Assembly (NCBI GenBank): GCA_011316305.1
Contig: SAUG01000061.1
Location: 1-64,000, forward strand
Source of the DNA: Rusavskia elegans
Lineage: Eukaryota; Ascomycota; Lecanoromycetes; Teloschistales; Teloschistaceae
DNA length: 64,000 bases
Reading direction: 5' to 3'
Shown in pieces: positions 1 to 12,100 of this stretch. The notes below the pieces were generated by a model that did no database searches, was not told the origin of the DNA, and was given only the letters and a program-made list of their open reading frames with translations. The translations under genes and the position numbers were made by a program. Every line of letters begins with the position of its first letter. The first letter of the stretch is position 1.

Positions 1-121
1 GTATATAGGATTAGTTATAATAACCTACGCTAGGACTCCCTTACTATTTAGTAGCTCGGACTACGTCCACGGCTGTAGCTAGACTCGAATATAATATTCT
101 CTGATATATAGGGACGTTATA
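1..121 (+). mobile_element. Truncated LTR (same family as the Gypsy element at 56,544-59,924)
   Basis: This stretch aligns base for base, apart from C/T and G/A changes, with the last ~120 bp of the two LTRs at 56,544-56,954 and 59,509-59,924. Shared landmarks are the words CTCGGACTACGT and GGCTGTAGCTAG and the terminal GACGTTATA (GACGTTACA in the least damaged copy). The left part is outside the window, so it may be the end of a full element or a solo LTR. It is RIP-damaged and abuts the biosynthetic gene block. Confidence 0.85.
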
Positions 122-439
122 TAATTCTACGAATTAATTAATTAATAAATTATTTTTCTTTCTTCTATAAATAAAATTTATCGAGAAATATACAAGTGTT
201 TAAACAGTATATTCCCGGGGGGGAAGTATTTATATAATCACGTGTTATCTAAATATAAATTCGATTTCATCAGAAGAGCTACGGATACGATAATCTTTCG
301 ATTAATGTCCATTTCGAATCCGACACCGGCGCTTGATTTTTGATCGACGTCTATACATATATGCAATACGACAGCCATGTATAGAAACAGCCCTATATAA
401 AGACAGTTCTATACAGTTTATACCTTCGACGACCGACCT
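122..439. other. AT-rich spacer, no gene seen
   Basis: This is a transition from RIP-damaged repeat to normal sequence. I see no coding region or RNA gene. It lies downstream of the 3' end of the SnoaL-like gene. Confidence 0.6.
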
Positions 440-928
440 CTACTGTGCATTCGGTGGCCTCATGATGGAATGATCACCCGTGCACCACACATGCGTACTC
501 TTCATCTTCTTCAACTTCCACAAATCATCCACTTTGACCGCATCGCAGTTGTAAAACGCACCGGTGATGAATTTGGGCGAATCGGCCTCGTACCCTTTGC
601 CCAACAGGCAATGCACGGCCTGGGCGGCGAAGCTCACGCGCGCCGTCGTTTCCGTGTCGACGCTGACGCGCATGCTGGTCAGGTAGTGGACGGTGTCGAC
701 GTTCTCGTTGACGTGGGTCCAGACCTTGTTGCGCAGCTCGTCGTAGCCGTCGCAGACCTTGAAGGCAATGTCGGTGTAGACGTCCGGAGTGACGCTGGAC
801 TGGAGGAGTTCTTCGCTGGATTGGTCGATGGAGGCGAAGGCGCGGTAGCAGGCGTCGGCAATGGCGTCGCGGTCGCTCAGAGGCGGACCGGGGAGTTTGG
901 CTGGGAGAGGGGTGCCGTTTTGCACCAT
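440..928 (-). CDS. SnoaL/NTF2-like domain protein (162 aa)
   Basis: A small single-domain protein that looks like the SnoaL-like branch of the NTF2 fold, a family used in fungal and bacterial polyketide clusters as cyclases, dehydratases or isomerases, and also found as proteins of unknown role. The N-terminal part (DRDAIADACYRAF) matches the usual first helix. The middle carries the WTHVNENVDTVHYLTSMRV strand region and the C-terminal part a YNCDAVKVDDLWKLKKMK hairpin, both typical of the cone fold. I chose the internal ATG at 928 because it has a good context (CAACAATGG) and starts the protein just before the domain. The frame is open to an ATG at 1069 (209 aa), but the extra 47 residues look like leader sequence. 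It is the outermost gene beside the NmrA-like gene, on the same strand. Catalytic role is inferred only. Confidence 0.75.
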   Translation of the reverse strand: MVQNGTPLPAKLPGPPLSDRDAIADACYRAFASIDQSSEELLQSSVTPDVYTDIAFKVCDGYDELRNKVWTHVNENVDTVHYLTSMRVSVDTETTARVSFAAQAVHCLLGKGYEADSPKFITGAFYNCDAVKVDDLWKLKKMKSTHVWCTGDHSIMRPPNAQ

Positions 929-1719
929 TGTTGCAATAGATTTTCTGACTGTCTTGCAACCGGTCAATGTGGAAGAAGAAAAATGCTTGGGTTCGACGTC
1001 GGTTGTGTTCGAGGGAGTGGTCTCGAGGGAGTGGTCGATTCTTCTCGGACTATATACTGCTGGAAGCATTCGTTATATTACACCGTCTATCGGGTGAGAC
1101 GGAGTATGCAAAGCGTTTCTTAGGCTGCATTGAAAACGCATCATAGTATTTCCGTCGCAATAGTGCTTGCAGATTGATGTTCCGCAAGCTGAAGCTGAGT
1201 TCAAAATCGGCTCTTCCTTCGGCCGAGTTGGCGCGTGTGTATTCCAGTTCTACCATGGTCGGACAACCTTTATCCCTGGTGTACTTTTTCACTTCCAAGA
1301 ATATCCACTCATGCGTCGCTCGAGTGCCCTGCAGCTGACGCATCAAGTAGATTCAGGCAACAAGTTGTTTGACGCAGGAACGTTTCCTTGTTAGAGGATC
1401 AAACAGCTTTTACACCGCAGATATGTGAAAGAAAGCTGTGTCGCATTCTCATCTAGCTTCGTAATAGTGTTACATATCTTGCCAGCCATCGATGGCCATT
1501 CTTGTCGTTTAGTTTTCCTTTTCTTCACCTCCTTGCATGTTAATTCCGTCTGATTTGGAAAGTTGTACTGCAATCGCGATTGGAATCAAGGTATTGAATT
1601 CACGATCTGTGGAGTGTAGACGCTAGATTCTACGATCCCACGTTCAGGACAATGCTGCAATAGCCCGACCATTGCTTTTCCGAATCGAATAGTACCCTTC
1701 CACCTTAGTCGGTGCTATT
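929..1719. other. Intergenic region between SnoaL-like and NmrA-like genes
   Basis: It holds the presumed promoter and 5' leader of the SnoaL-like gene and the 3' end of the NmrA-like gene. A 98-codon minus-strand ORF (1050-1346) exists, but I see no recognisable domain. No RNA gene seen. Confidence 0.5.
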
Positions 1720-2789
1720 CTATGATGCCATACGCTCAGGACGCTTCTGCAGCTCCTTGACCAACTCGATACCGTCCTTGGTAGCGTCATCCAACTTCTC
1801 CTCGGGTAGACCAAGGAGCTCATTTTGTGCCTTGGCCGTGCAATTGCTAGGATCTTCCGGGTAAAACGCTCTCGAATAGAGCAGCTTACCAAAACCAGAC
1901 ATGTTGCCTTTCTTGACTAGTGCCATCCCTCCCTCGTATCGCTGCTTTGTGTTCTCGTGGGTGACAGTCCAGTCAGCATCAGTGGTGCCCGTGACGCGCT
2001 TGACACTCTCAAAGATCTCGTTTTGGTTGACGACAAAGCTCTGGAGATACACAGCCTTGTTGAACCATGATGAAATCGTCAGACTTGTGTCGTTCTCGTC
2101 TTGAGGGAACAGCGGGAAGCTCAACACCTTGGCCACGGCGCGACCAACTTGAGCCAAGGTGGAGACCGAGTTCTTGGTTTGGCCGTCATCGTAGATGGTC
2201 AGGGTGTGCTTGTCGAAGTCCAAACCGAAGCGAGCCTCACCGCCTGCAAGACTGTAGTCGTACCAGAAGCCACAGCATACAGCGATCCATTGCATGCCCA
2301 GCTTCTCGATCTCTTCTCTGTTGGCCTGGGCAACCGGTCCCACCAATGTGTCAACTCCGAGTTGGACTTGCTCAATGTCGCCGGCGTAGCTGTTGGGCAT
2401 AATGTAGGGAACACCGGCCTTAGCGGCGGCCTGGACAAGCTTGCTGTGGGTGTCGCGAGGGGCGGTAGGAGAGACTGTGATGATGAAGAACTCTTGGCCC
2501 TTCAGCGCCTCAACGATGGTTGATTCGTCGCTATAGTCGACGGGGGCGACGTTAACGCCATCGAGGAGTTTGTTGGTGCTGTCTTTGCGGGAGAGAGCAG
2601 TGACTGTGTGTTTTCCACTTTTCAAGAGAGCAGAGACGATATGGGATCCAATCGTGCCTCCGGCCTGAGAAGGATTGTCAGCAGCTGTATCCACGGAACT
2701 TCTCCGAGGATTATACATACACCGACAATGGCGACTTTCTCAATGGCGTTCTTGAAGCCGGCAGGCTTGTTCTTTGCGTATTCCGACAT
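1720..2789 (-). CDS. NmrA-like / isoflavone-reductase-like NAD(P)-binding protein (337 aa, 2 exons)
   Basis: Exons are 2789-2721 and 2664-1720, with a 56-nt intron (donor GTATGT, acceptor CAG) splicing in phase 0. Splicing completes the Rossmann signature VGAGGTIGS around residues 22-30, which strongly supports the intron. After it come SALLKSGKHTVTALSRKDS, where a dinucleotide's 2' phosphate would sit, and a long NmrA-type C-terminal region. There is no Y-x-x-x-K short-chain dehydrogenase pair, so this is an atypical SDR of the NmrA/CipA kind: either a reductase or a redox-sensing NAD(P) binder. The start ATG at 2789 has a good context (CCAAGATGTCG); the frame extends to 2972 but those residues look mitochondrial-leader-like or untranslated. 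It lies beside the FAD oxidase and the PKS, consistent with a tailoring reduction, but the substrate is unknown. Confidence 0.85.
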
Positions 2790-4032
2790 CTTGGCTGCCG
2801 TTGAATTCGCTCTTGATTGAATCAAAGTGAACGAGGGCTTGGGAGAATTTGTTGTATTAGATGTGGCTGCCGTATGATGCTGCGAATGGCCGGCTTTCTC
2901 TGCACCGAAAGCGGTATAGCTGGATTTAAACAACCGGCTAGTTCGAAAACGGAAACGATTCAAAAGTTTCATGCGGAGCGCCTGGTGATGCGAGGTAAAG
3001 GTCTGGCTACGGCAAGGCGGAGTAGAGAGGGTTTGTGAATATATATGATGGAGCTTTCAATTCGCTCCGTCGCAGCCTAAAACCCCCCTGATTCGGTTGG
3101 CCCTAGTGTGACGGGTCGTCCCGGTCAACTATTCTCCGCGTATTGTTTCTCCGGTAGCTCGTACGAATGATCCCGTGAGAGAGTTGACTAGTACTTGTGT
3201 CCCTTCACTTGTGAACCAACCCCTACTTCCGCTAATTCCGGGGACCAAGGATTTTTATTAGGGGCCCTTCCGGGCATCTAACTGCCCGAAGACACTTGCC
3301 TAGCTTTAGGGGCCTTTCGGGCCTTCCTTCCGAGCCGTCTAGGTAGCCTTTTGGCATTTGAGGGGTAGTAACCGCTCACCTGCATATTGCGCTATTCGGC
3401 CGTAGCTGCCGCACAGTGCTCCCGTTTGCTGTCGCAATAAATATATATTCTGTGGCAGCCTCCCCTTGACACATTCCATCCGCCCGACACTGACCAAGTC
3501 GACAAAGCCATCGGCATACGGTTGATCAAAGACTAAACAACGAGCAGGTTCCCAGAGGAAACGTCCCGAAAGACTTATATATAAATATCGACAGTGACGA
3601 GTTCATTTGTAATGCAGTAGAATTTCTGAATCTGATTACATCATAACGGAGTTTCGTCCTCGTTTGGAGAATGGATCACCGCTGAGTTAGTTCGATCATT
3701 TCATGTCAACGATTTGGAAGTCTAAGTTTTTGGTCCTTGCTTCCTCATCCTTCCAAGGATAAAATCATTACCTCGTCGAGAAAGAGACGAACTTTGAAAG
3801 GGATCCAAGAGATAATATTCCGCTGGCTGACTACTGTTCCTCTAAAGCAGAAAATTAAAACCGTGGAAGGGTCGTCGAGCAAGAAAGCCGCTACCATTTT
3901 CATATCAACGCTATTTTCATATCCATGCCAAGTTTTTTATATCAAATACCGGATCGAATGCACGACCTCGTTTACTTTACTACTACACATCCCATTTCTA
4001 GAGATAAGCCCTGCATAGGCTCGTATTTTTGG

Positions 4033-4064
<32 letters not shown>

Positions 4065-4078
4065 CCCATGGACGTGAT
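2790..4078. other. 1.3-kb intergenic region upstream of the NmrA-like gene
   Basis: It separates the NmrA-like start from the 3' end of the FAD oxidoreductase gene. Around 3,260-3,350 there are GC-rich short hairpin words (for example CCCTTCCGGGC and GGGGCCTTTCGGGCC), unlike the rest of the spacer. A 93-codon ORF at 3737-4018 has no recognisable domain. I see no RNA gene. Confidence 0.5.
4033..4066. repeat. (CT)n microsatellite
   Basis: A pyrimidine run of CT dinucleotides with a few T interruptions, just past the stop codon of the FAD oxidoreductase. It probably lies in that gene's 3' untranslated region. Confidence 0.9.
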
Positions 4079-5491
4079 CTAGTGCTGATTCGCAGCTCCA
4101 ATGATGCTTGGCAGAATATTCGCCGTGTTGTTCCACACCTGCGTGGATCCCACCACAAACATGGAACTAATATACCACGTGTTTCGGTAACCCTGCAGGC
4201 CCTTCATTTTAGTGTACCATCCATTGGCAATGTCACTGTTACCCGGTCCGAGATGGAACGGGGAAAAGTCTTGGAAGTCGACAAAGTTGGGTTCCGAGGC
4301 GGTCGCTTCGATTTGGGACTGCAGGAATTTGATCGTCGAGCGCGTCGAGGATTCGATCTGGGTGCGGGTTAGAGGGGAGACGGTGTTGTACCAGTAGAAG
4401 AAGTAGCCGCGGGAAGCGCTGGGAGCGATTTCGACCACGCCGGGAAGGCTGGCGGCATGGTAGGGCGTGTTGGCGCCGGCGTTGGTATAGGCTACGCCGG
4501 CTTCGAGGTTGGTGTTGTTGACGACGCCGCCGTAGTAGTATTTGCCGGAGATTTTGGACAGGATGGACTGTTCTTTCGAGTCGAGGCCGAAGGTGTTTGT
4601 TTGATCGGGGGTGTAGGGGAACGCGACAATGAGTTGTTTGGCGCTGATGAGTTTCTTGCCTGTGGGCGTGTTGGCGACGAGTTGAACGCCGCGGTCGGGA
4701 GTTGGGCCGCGTTTGGCGGCCACGATGGAGGATTGAAGGAGGACGTTGGCCTGGATTTCGGCTAGGGCGTTGCGATAGATCTGGGAGTTGTCGTGGTTGG
4801 CGGCGTGGACGGCAGCACCTTGGAACTCGGCCAATTCGATGTGGTTGCCGTCGTTGAAGATAGCGAGGGCGGTGGTGCTTAACGGGTTACCCGGAGTCGC
4901 TGGCCAGGTAAGACCCCCTTCGGTCGAGTTCTCCGAGAGACCGACCTTCTTGGCGAAGTCGGGCCAGTTGAGTAGCAGATCCGACGGGACCTGAACCGGC
5001 AGATTGTTGAGATCGTCGAGGTAAGAATACTTGTTGAGCTGGGCAACGTAGTCGGCATCGACGTTGCCCTTGACGTAGTTCGGAAGAGCTACGCGCTGGG
5101 TGAAATCGAAGTATTTGGGCAAGCCGAAATCGCTGAGCTGGACTTGGCCCAGAGCAGTATTCAAGCGCGAGAAGAAGTTGCGGACGATCGGGGCATCGAG
5201 ATGGACTTGCACGCCAAAGTCGACGACGGCTCCCGTAAAAGGATCGCGAAAGGTCCTGGTGTTGCCACCAAGTCGGTTCGTGGTTTCGACCAGAGTGAAA
5301 GTCTTCTTCCGATCTTTCAAGGCGATTGCAGCATAGGTTCCGGCCGCTCCTCCACCGATAATGGCAAAGTCAGTCTGGACCACGTTCTTGGACGAGTAGG
5401 AAGACGGATCGAATTGATCGCGTTTTGGGAAAGTCGCACCAAACGCACCCGCTGCGCTGGCGAGAACGCACAAAAAGAATATGGATAACAT
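4079..5491 (-). CDS. FAD-dependent amine-oxidase-like oxidoreductase, secreted type (470 aa)
   Basis: The protein starts with a hydrophobic signal peptide (MLSIFFLCVLASAAGAFGA, residues 1-19). A dinucleotide-binding motif follows: DFAIIGGGAAGTYAAIAL at about residues 41-58, with the acidic residue that holds the FAD ribose at E69, then RLGGNTRTF at 73-81, the usual second FAD contact of amine-oxidase-type flavoproteins. The C-terminal half ends in a WYISSMFVVGSTQVWNN segment that would close the FAD site. The overall layout resembles fungal proteins commonly named beta-cyclopiazonate dehydrogenase-like, but that name says little about substrate. I used the ATG at 5491, which begins the signal peptide; the frame runs 47 codons further up to 5632 without domain content. 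The gene is single-exon and transcribed away from the PKS over a shared promoter, so an oxidative step on the polyketide is likely but inferred. Confidence 0.85.
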   Translation of the reverse strand: MLSIFFLCVLASAAGAFGATFPKRDQFDPSSYSSKNVVQTDFAIIGGGAAGTYAAIALKDRKKTFTLVETTNRLGGNTRTFRDPFTGAVVDFGVQVHLDAPIVRNFFSRLNTALGQVQLSDFGLPKYFDFTQRVALPNYVKGNVDADYVAQLNKYSYLDDLNNLPVQVPSDLLLNWPDFAKKVGLSENSTEGGLTWPATPGNPLSTTALAIFNDGNHIELAEFQGAAVHAANHDNSQIYRNALAEIQANVLLQSSIVAAKRGPTPDRGVQLVANTPTGKKLISAKQLIVAFPYTPDQTNTFGLDSKEQSILSKISGKYYYGGVVNNTNLEAGVAYTNAGANTPYHAASLPGVVEIAPSASRGYFFYWYNTVSPLTRTQIESSTRSTIKFLQSQIEATASEPNFVDFQDFSPFHLGPGNSDIANGWYTKMKGLQGYRNTWYISSMFVVGSTQVWNNTANILPSIIGAANQH

Positions 5492-6172
5492 GATACACGT
5501 CAATAAAACAAGGACAGGTGACGAGTAATTATTGCTATACCAAGAGACAATATGGCTCGCTTCTCTTTTTCTACTTTTCACATTTGCACGAGAGCTAATA
5601 GGAATGCATGGGGATTGTTTTTCAGCTCTCATTTCCTTTGCTCCAGTCAGCCGATGTTACGCGAACCCGTCTTTTGCCAAAAAAATACTTTGGCCCAGGC
5701 AGCGAAGCCGATCTCACCTCAGCCGTCCCTCGCTGGAAAAACCTTTAAAATGCGGACTTAATATTACCCGCCTCAATGTCTCTTTCCCGGAACGCTTCAA
5801 CGTGGCGGACATGTCGCGCTTCTTCGATAAATCGATATTTCGTTTATGCGCGGAATTATTTACTGACAACCTTATTCTGCCGGAATATCGCAGCGCCGCA
5901 CCGTTGAAACAACGAACCCTGACTCTTATTATGCCTTCTCCACGTGATGCTATGTATAATACCGGGACGGCGAACACAATCGGCACGGCAGAATCCTGTC
6001 GACTGGACGCATTTTCGTTTTCTATAATGTCTAGTGTCTTGTGGTATAGCCCATCAGTTTTTCTACAAACACCCACCTTCTCCCGTCCTGATCGTTGATT
6101 ATCATCGGTTTTATTCGAGCCTCATCTTTTTTATTATCACGACAGGGGCCGATCCCAGTTTATGTAGACAGA
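5492..6172. promoter_or_regulatory. Bidirectional promoter between FAD oxidoreductase and PKS
   Basis: 681 bp separate the two divergent start codons, so both genes must share this control region. A CACGTG E-box sits at 5941-5946. The stretch 5,885-6,000 has several CGG/CCG triplets (for example TGCCGGAATATCGC and CGGGACGGCG) of the kind bound by Zn2Cys6 regulators, but no convincing repeated palindrome. ORFs crossing it on both strands have no domain content. Confidence 0.6.
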
Positions 6173-9100
6173 ATGGATTTCAACAATAGTGAGCTGGCCA
6201 GCGAGCCCATCGCCGTGGTCGGTCTGAGCTGCAAGTTCTCTGGCGGTGCCAGTAATTCAGACAAGCTCTGGGACCTCATGGCTGCAGGGAAAACGGGCTG
6301 GAGCGAGATTCCAGAAGACAGGTATAACCTCAAAGGAGTCTACCACTCCAACCACGAAAGACCCAGCACAGTGCGTACATTAATGGTCTTCCGTTGGAGT
6401 AGAAACGACATCACTGACGAGCTTCGCAGACACACGTCAAGGGTGGACATTTTCTTGACGAGGATGTGGCCGCCTTCGATGCGGCTTTCTTCAATTACTC
6501 GGCCGAGATGGCCCAAGTCGTCGATCCGCAATTCCGGCTGCAGCTCGAATCGACTTATGAAGCACTCGAGAATGGTGTGTCCCCTCGTCTCCATGATATT
6601 GATGTTCAACTGATGGGGTCCGTAGCCGGCCTACCTCTTTCCCAGGTTATGGGATCACAGACATCAGTGTTCGCCGGCGTCTTTACACACGATTACCAGG
6701 AGGGTATAATAAGAGACGAAGATAGACTACCACGGTTCAACGTCGTTGGTACATGGAGTCCTATGTCGTCCAACCGCATTTCGCACTTTTTCGACTTCCG
6801 TGGCGCCAGTATGACATTAGAAACGGGATGTTCGACAACACTCGTGGCCCTTCACCAAGCCGTACATAGCTTACGTAACCGCGAGGCCGACATGTCGGTA
6901 GTGACGGGGGCCAACGTCATGCTGAATCCGGACACGTTCAAAGTTATTGGTTCGCTGGGTATGCTGTCCCCTGACGGCAGATCATTCGCGTTCGATTCGC
7001 GTGCGAACGGTTACGGTCGTGGAGAGGGTGTCGCCACGATCATCATCAAGCGACTATCAGATGCGTTGGCCAACAATGACCCCATTCGGGCTGTGATCCG
7101 CGAGACGGCCTTGAACCAAGATGGTAAAACAGACACGATTACCACACCATCGAGTGCCGCCCAGGTCGAATTAATGAGAGAATGTTACCGCCGAGCTGGC
7201 CTTGACCCGCGCGGCACTCAATATTTTGAAGCACATGGTACCGGTACTCCAACCGGCGACCCCATTGAGGCCAGCGCCATGGCCGCCATTTTTGGTGAAG
7301 ACGAGGGCCGTGACAATGAGGACTACTACCTTCGAATCGGGTCCGTTAAGACCAATGTGGGTCACACGGAGGCCGTTTCCGGTCTCGCCGCCATGGTTAA
7401 AGGTGTCTTATGTCTGGAGAAGGGATTGATCCCACCGACTGTTAATTATATAACTCCCAACCCGAGGCTCAAGCTCGATGAGTGGCGCCTTAAGGTGGTG
7501 AGGAGCATGGAAGAATGGCCCGACAGCCTTGTCGACGGACCTCGCCGCATGTCTATCAACAACTTCGGCTATGGCGGAGCAAATGCCCACGTCATTGTGG
7601 AGAGCGCCGACCCATGGATTCTAACATCAGGTCTCGATCTCAACCCTGTCAATGGCAATGGAAATGGACATGTCAATGGCAGCGGCCACACCAATGGCCA
7701 TTACGTTCACGATACCACTGACGACGCCAACGTCCTCATCCTGAGTGCTCGGGACGAGCGTGGTTGTCAGCAAATGGTTTCCGACCTCAAGGCGTACCTG
7801 GAAAAGAACAAGTCGCTTGGACAGGATGCTTCGGAGCAGCTACTGCGTAACCTCAGCTACACGTTGGGTGAGCGCCGAACACTCTTCCAGTGGGTTGCGG
7901 CCCACCAGGTGCGTCTGGATGAGGACGGTACCCTGGAGGCCGCAATCCAAGCACTCGAAACACCTCACTTCAAACCTAGCCGCCGAGCCGCAGATCGCCC
8001 ACGCATCGGCATGGTCTTCACCGGTCAAGGCGCGCAGTGGAACGCCATGGGACGCGAGCTCTTGACTTCATACCCTATCTTCCGCCAATCTATCGACGAA
8101 GCGGAGGCGATCCTAAAGGATCTTGGTGCTGACTGGTCGCTCCTCGAGGAGCTCCTGCGCGACAAGAAAACGACAAAGGTCCACACCACTAACATCAGCA
8201 TTCCTGTGTGCGTCGCGCTGCAGATTGCATTGGTACGTCTACTGGAATCGTGGGGAATCACGGCCTCGGCAGTTTCTAGTCACTCGTCAGGCGAGATCTC
8301 GGCCGCGTACGCAGTTGGTGCCCTCACACATCGTCAAGCCATGGCGACGGCCTACTGGCGTGCGGTCCTCGTGGCGGACGAGACGAAGCGCGCACCTGGT
8401 GCTCCTAAGGGTGCTATGGCTGCGGTTGGCTTGGGTGTTGAGGCAGTCCAGCATTACCTCGCCAGGCTGACCGAGGAGAACGGCAAGGCTGTTGTTGCGT
8501 GTGTCAACAGTCCTCAGAGTGTCACCATTTCTGGCGATGATGCCGCAGTGCAAGAGATCGAGGACTTGTGCAAGCAGGACGGTGTCTTCGCTCGTCGTCT
8601 CAAGGTCCAACAGGCATATCACTCACACCATATGGATCCCTTCGCCGCTGATTACCGAGAGCGCCTTCGACTTGAAATGGCGCGCGATGTTGAGCAGCGT
8701 ACTAAGCAACAATATCTTCAAGCATCGAAGCAAGAACTGAAGGCCATTTTTTCGTCAGCCGTCACTGGAGGACTTGTCGCCGACATCAAGGAAATCGCCA
8801 GCCCTGACCATTGGGTTGGTAGTTTGGTAGGGGCAGTCGAATTTGTTGATGCTTTTACCGAGATGGTCTTGGGCAATCCGGACGATCCGACTGGCAGGAG
8901 CGTCGATGTGCTCCTTGAGGTCGGCCCTCATACTGCGCTGGGTGGCCCTATCCGCGAGATCTTGTCTCTACCCGAATTTGAGGGCCTAGATCTCCCATAC
9001 TGGGGCTGTCTGGTACGCGACGAACACGCAGGCGACAGTATGCGATCGGCCGCTCTCAACCTGTTCCGTCAGGGTCACCCTCTTGTCATAGACCAGATCA

Positions 9101-12100
9101 ATTTCCCTGTGCCTGCATACGATGACGAGAGTCCCCAAGTCATCACAGATCTACCTTCGTACCCCTGGAACCACACCATGCGCCACTGGCAAGAGTCGCG
9201 AGTCAATAAGGCGATTAACGAACGTAGCCAGCCGCCACATGAGCTGCTCGGCATGCGCGTCGCGGGCAATGATCCCAGCACGACCGTATGGCGCCGTATG
9301 TTGCGTGTTAGCGAAACCCCATGGGTCCGCGATCACATGGTGCAAGGCAGCATCGTGTACCCAGGCTCTGGCTACATTTGCCACGCGATCGAGGCAGCTA
9401 AACAGCTTGCGAAGGAAGACAAGCCTGGCAAGGATATCTCAGGGTTCCGATTGCGGGATATCAACTTCCTCTTTGCTTGTGTGATCCCCGATAACGCAGA
9501 AGGTGTTGAGATCCGCACAACACTGCAGTCTGTCTCTGAGCGAGAGATTGGTGCTCGTGGCTGGTATCGCTTCGAGGTATCTTCAGTTACTCTGGATAAC
9601 CGCTGGACATTACACGCAAAAGGAATGGTTATGGCCGAGCGCGTGGCGGCTGCTCCTGAGAAAACAGAGCGCCGCCCGTTGTCGATATACACACGCCAGC
9701 CAGATTCCCAGGACTTGTTCGCGAACCTCAGAGCGCGCGGTGTCTATCATGGGCCGCTTTTCCAGAACACGACTAAGATTATCCAGGATGGCCGAGAACC
9801 TCGCTCCTTGTGCGACGTCACGATCCGCCACGAAGTCTCCTCCGATACAGACCCGCTGGTTGCCGCCAAGAACACCTTGTTGCATCCGATCACGCTCGAT
9901 GCCGTCGTTGTAGCATTTTACTCTGTTCTGCCTAGTGTCGGTGCTCTACAAGACGACCCCAAGTTACCGCGTTCCGTTGCGTCTTTCTGGGTCTCGAACG
10001 ACATAAGCAACGAGGTCGGCCGTACGCTCTGCTGTGACACGTCACTTCTGCACGATGATGCTCAAAGTGGAAAGGCTAATATCACAATTTTTGATAGCGA
10101 GACGGACTTAGCGGTGCTCAACATCCAGGGAGTCGAGTTTGCGTCTCTTGGACGTGGCAGTGGTGCCACTGCCCGCCAGGACGCGGCGAACAGAGGCGGT
10201 GCCGCCTTCACCTCCAAGTGGGAGCAAGAGGTGGTCAGCAGGCTCGTCTGGGGACCCGATCTCTCGCTTCAAAACCCCCTAGCTATCGAGCAAATCAAGA
10301 ACGAGCTGGCAACCATCGAATCCGGTGCAACCGGAGCGCATGGGTCAACTGGAATCAAACAGCTCTCTTTACTGTTCCGTAAGGTTGCACACAAGAATCC
10401 ATGTGCCCGAGTCCTCTGGATCGGTACCGGAACTGATGCCCTCGCGACACGCAGCCTCCTAGAGACTCTTGACCAGCCCTTGGTAGGAAGCTGGCACATC
10501 ACCGAGCCAACATCGGAGGCCTTGGAAGATACTCGTGCTCAGGTTCCCGAGTGGGCCAGTGTGCTCGAATTCGACCAGCTCAACATCGAGGAGAGCCCAA
10601 CTAAGCAGAAGTTCACCACTGAAAGCTACGACATCGTTGTATCTGTTCAAGCTCTTCGCTCCGCCAAGGACACGGTCAATGCTCTTGCCAATGTGCGCAG
10701 CTTGTTGAAGCCCAGCGGCACACTTCTTGTTGCGGAGACGGCCAATGGAACATCGTCGTGGGATGGCTTGCTTCGTGACGCTGGATTCCGTGGTGTTGAT
10801 CTCGAGGTTCGTGACTCCGAGCTCGACTCCATCGATTCCAAGAGCGTTGTGATGTCCACCGTGCCGCTTTCCGAAAACAAAAAGTCCAATCTGAGCAATC
10901 AAAAGGGCTTTGTCGTGGTTACCAGCACCAGAACTTGTCCGCCATCAGACTTTGTCGATCTGCTATCTCAGCGTATCAAGGCTTTGACCGGCACCGATGC
11001 CGAGCATCTTGTCCTTGAGCAGAGCAGCTTTGACCTCTACAAGGGTAAGATCTGTGTCTTTGTGGGCGAGATTGAGACGCCCATCATGGCAGATCTGGAC
11101 CCCGTGACCATGGAAGGTCTACGTGCCATGGTCACGCAGTGCGAGGGTCTGCTGTGGGTCACCACCGGTGGTACCGTTGAGAGCGAGATGCCGGAACGAG
11201 CTTTGCACCAGGGGTTCCTGCGTGTGTTGCGCAACGAATACATCAGCCGTCGCTTCCTATCTCTGGATCTGGACCCTGCACATGCAGTCGAGAGATGGTC
11301 GTCCGGCGGCGAGACCATTGTTTCAACCATCGTGCAAGTTGTCGAGGAAGGATTCTGCCATGTCGATACAGAGACTGGACCACCGGAATTCGAGTATGCT
11401 GAGCGTGATGGCGTGTTGCACATCCCTCGGTACTACAAAGACGAGCAATACAACAATATGGTCGCTGGTTCGCTCGTGCCGAACTGGGGTGAGCTTCTAC
11501 CACAAGTTGCCAAGGACGAGAAGGAGGGTTTCGACGCCCTTGACAACCTTCCTCTGGAAGCTCTATTCCAAGACAACAAGTCATTGCGTCTGGAGGTTGG
11601 CATTCCTGGACACTTGGACACATTGGCTTTCGTCCACGATGAAGACGAGCAGCTAGGATCTGACCAAGTCGAAATCACTCCTCGGGCCTATGGAGTGAGC
11701 TCACGCGATGTCCTGGCCGCCATGGGCCAACTCAAGGATCGTTCCATGGGCGAAGATTTAGCAGGAGTCATCACGCGCGTTGGCGTTGAAGCCCAGGCAA
11801 ACGGCTACAATGTCGGCGATCGTGTTATGGCGCTCTCGACAGGCGCTTCATTCGCCAGCCGTGCTCGTGTGCCGTGGCATCGTGTCGTGAAGATCCCAAG
11901 TAGCGTGGACTTTGTGAGCGCTGCGTCGCTTCCTCTGGCTTTCACTATTGCGTATGTCGGTCTCATCGATACTACGCGCCTGGAGGCTGGACAATCGGTG
12001 CTTATTCATGCCGCGTCTGGAGCGATTGGACAGGCCGCCATTATGCTTGCAAAGCATATTGGTGTAACGGAGATCTACGCGACTGCTGGATCGCCCGAGA

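Noticed and set aside
470..1123. 217-codon plus-strand ORF
   Set aside because: Antisense to the SnoaL-like gene; low-complexity Val/Gly/Ala composition typical of a shadow frame.
1050..1346. 98-codon minus-strand ORF upstream of the SnoaL-like gene
   Set aside because: No recognisable domain, and it may be leader sequence. Not enough support for a gene.
5532..6098. 188-codon plus and 120-codon minus ORFs in the PKS/FAD promoter
   Set aside because: Overlapping on opposite strands with no domain content; the region works better as a shared promoter.
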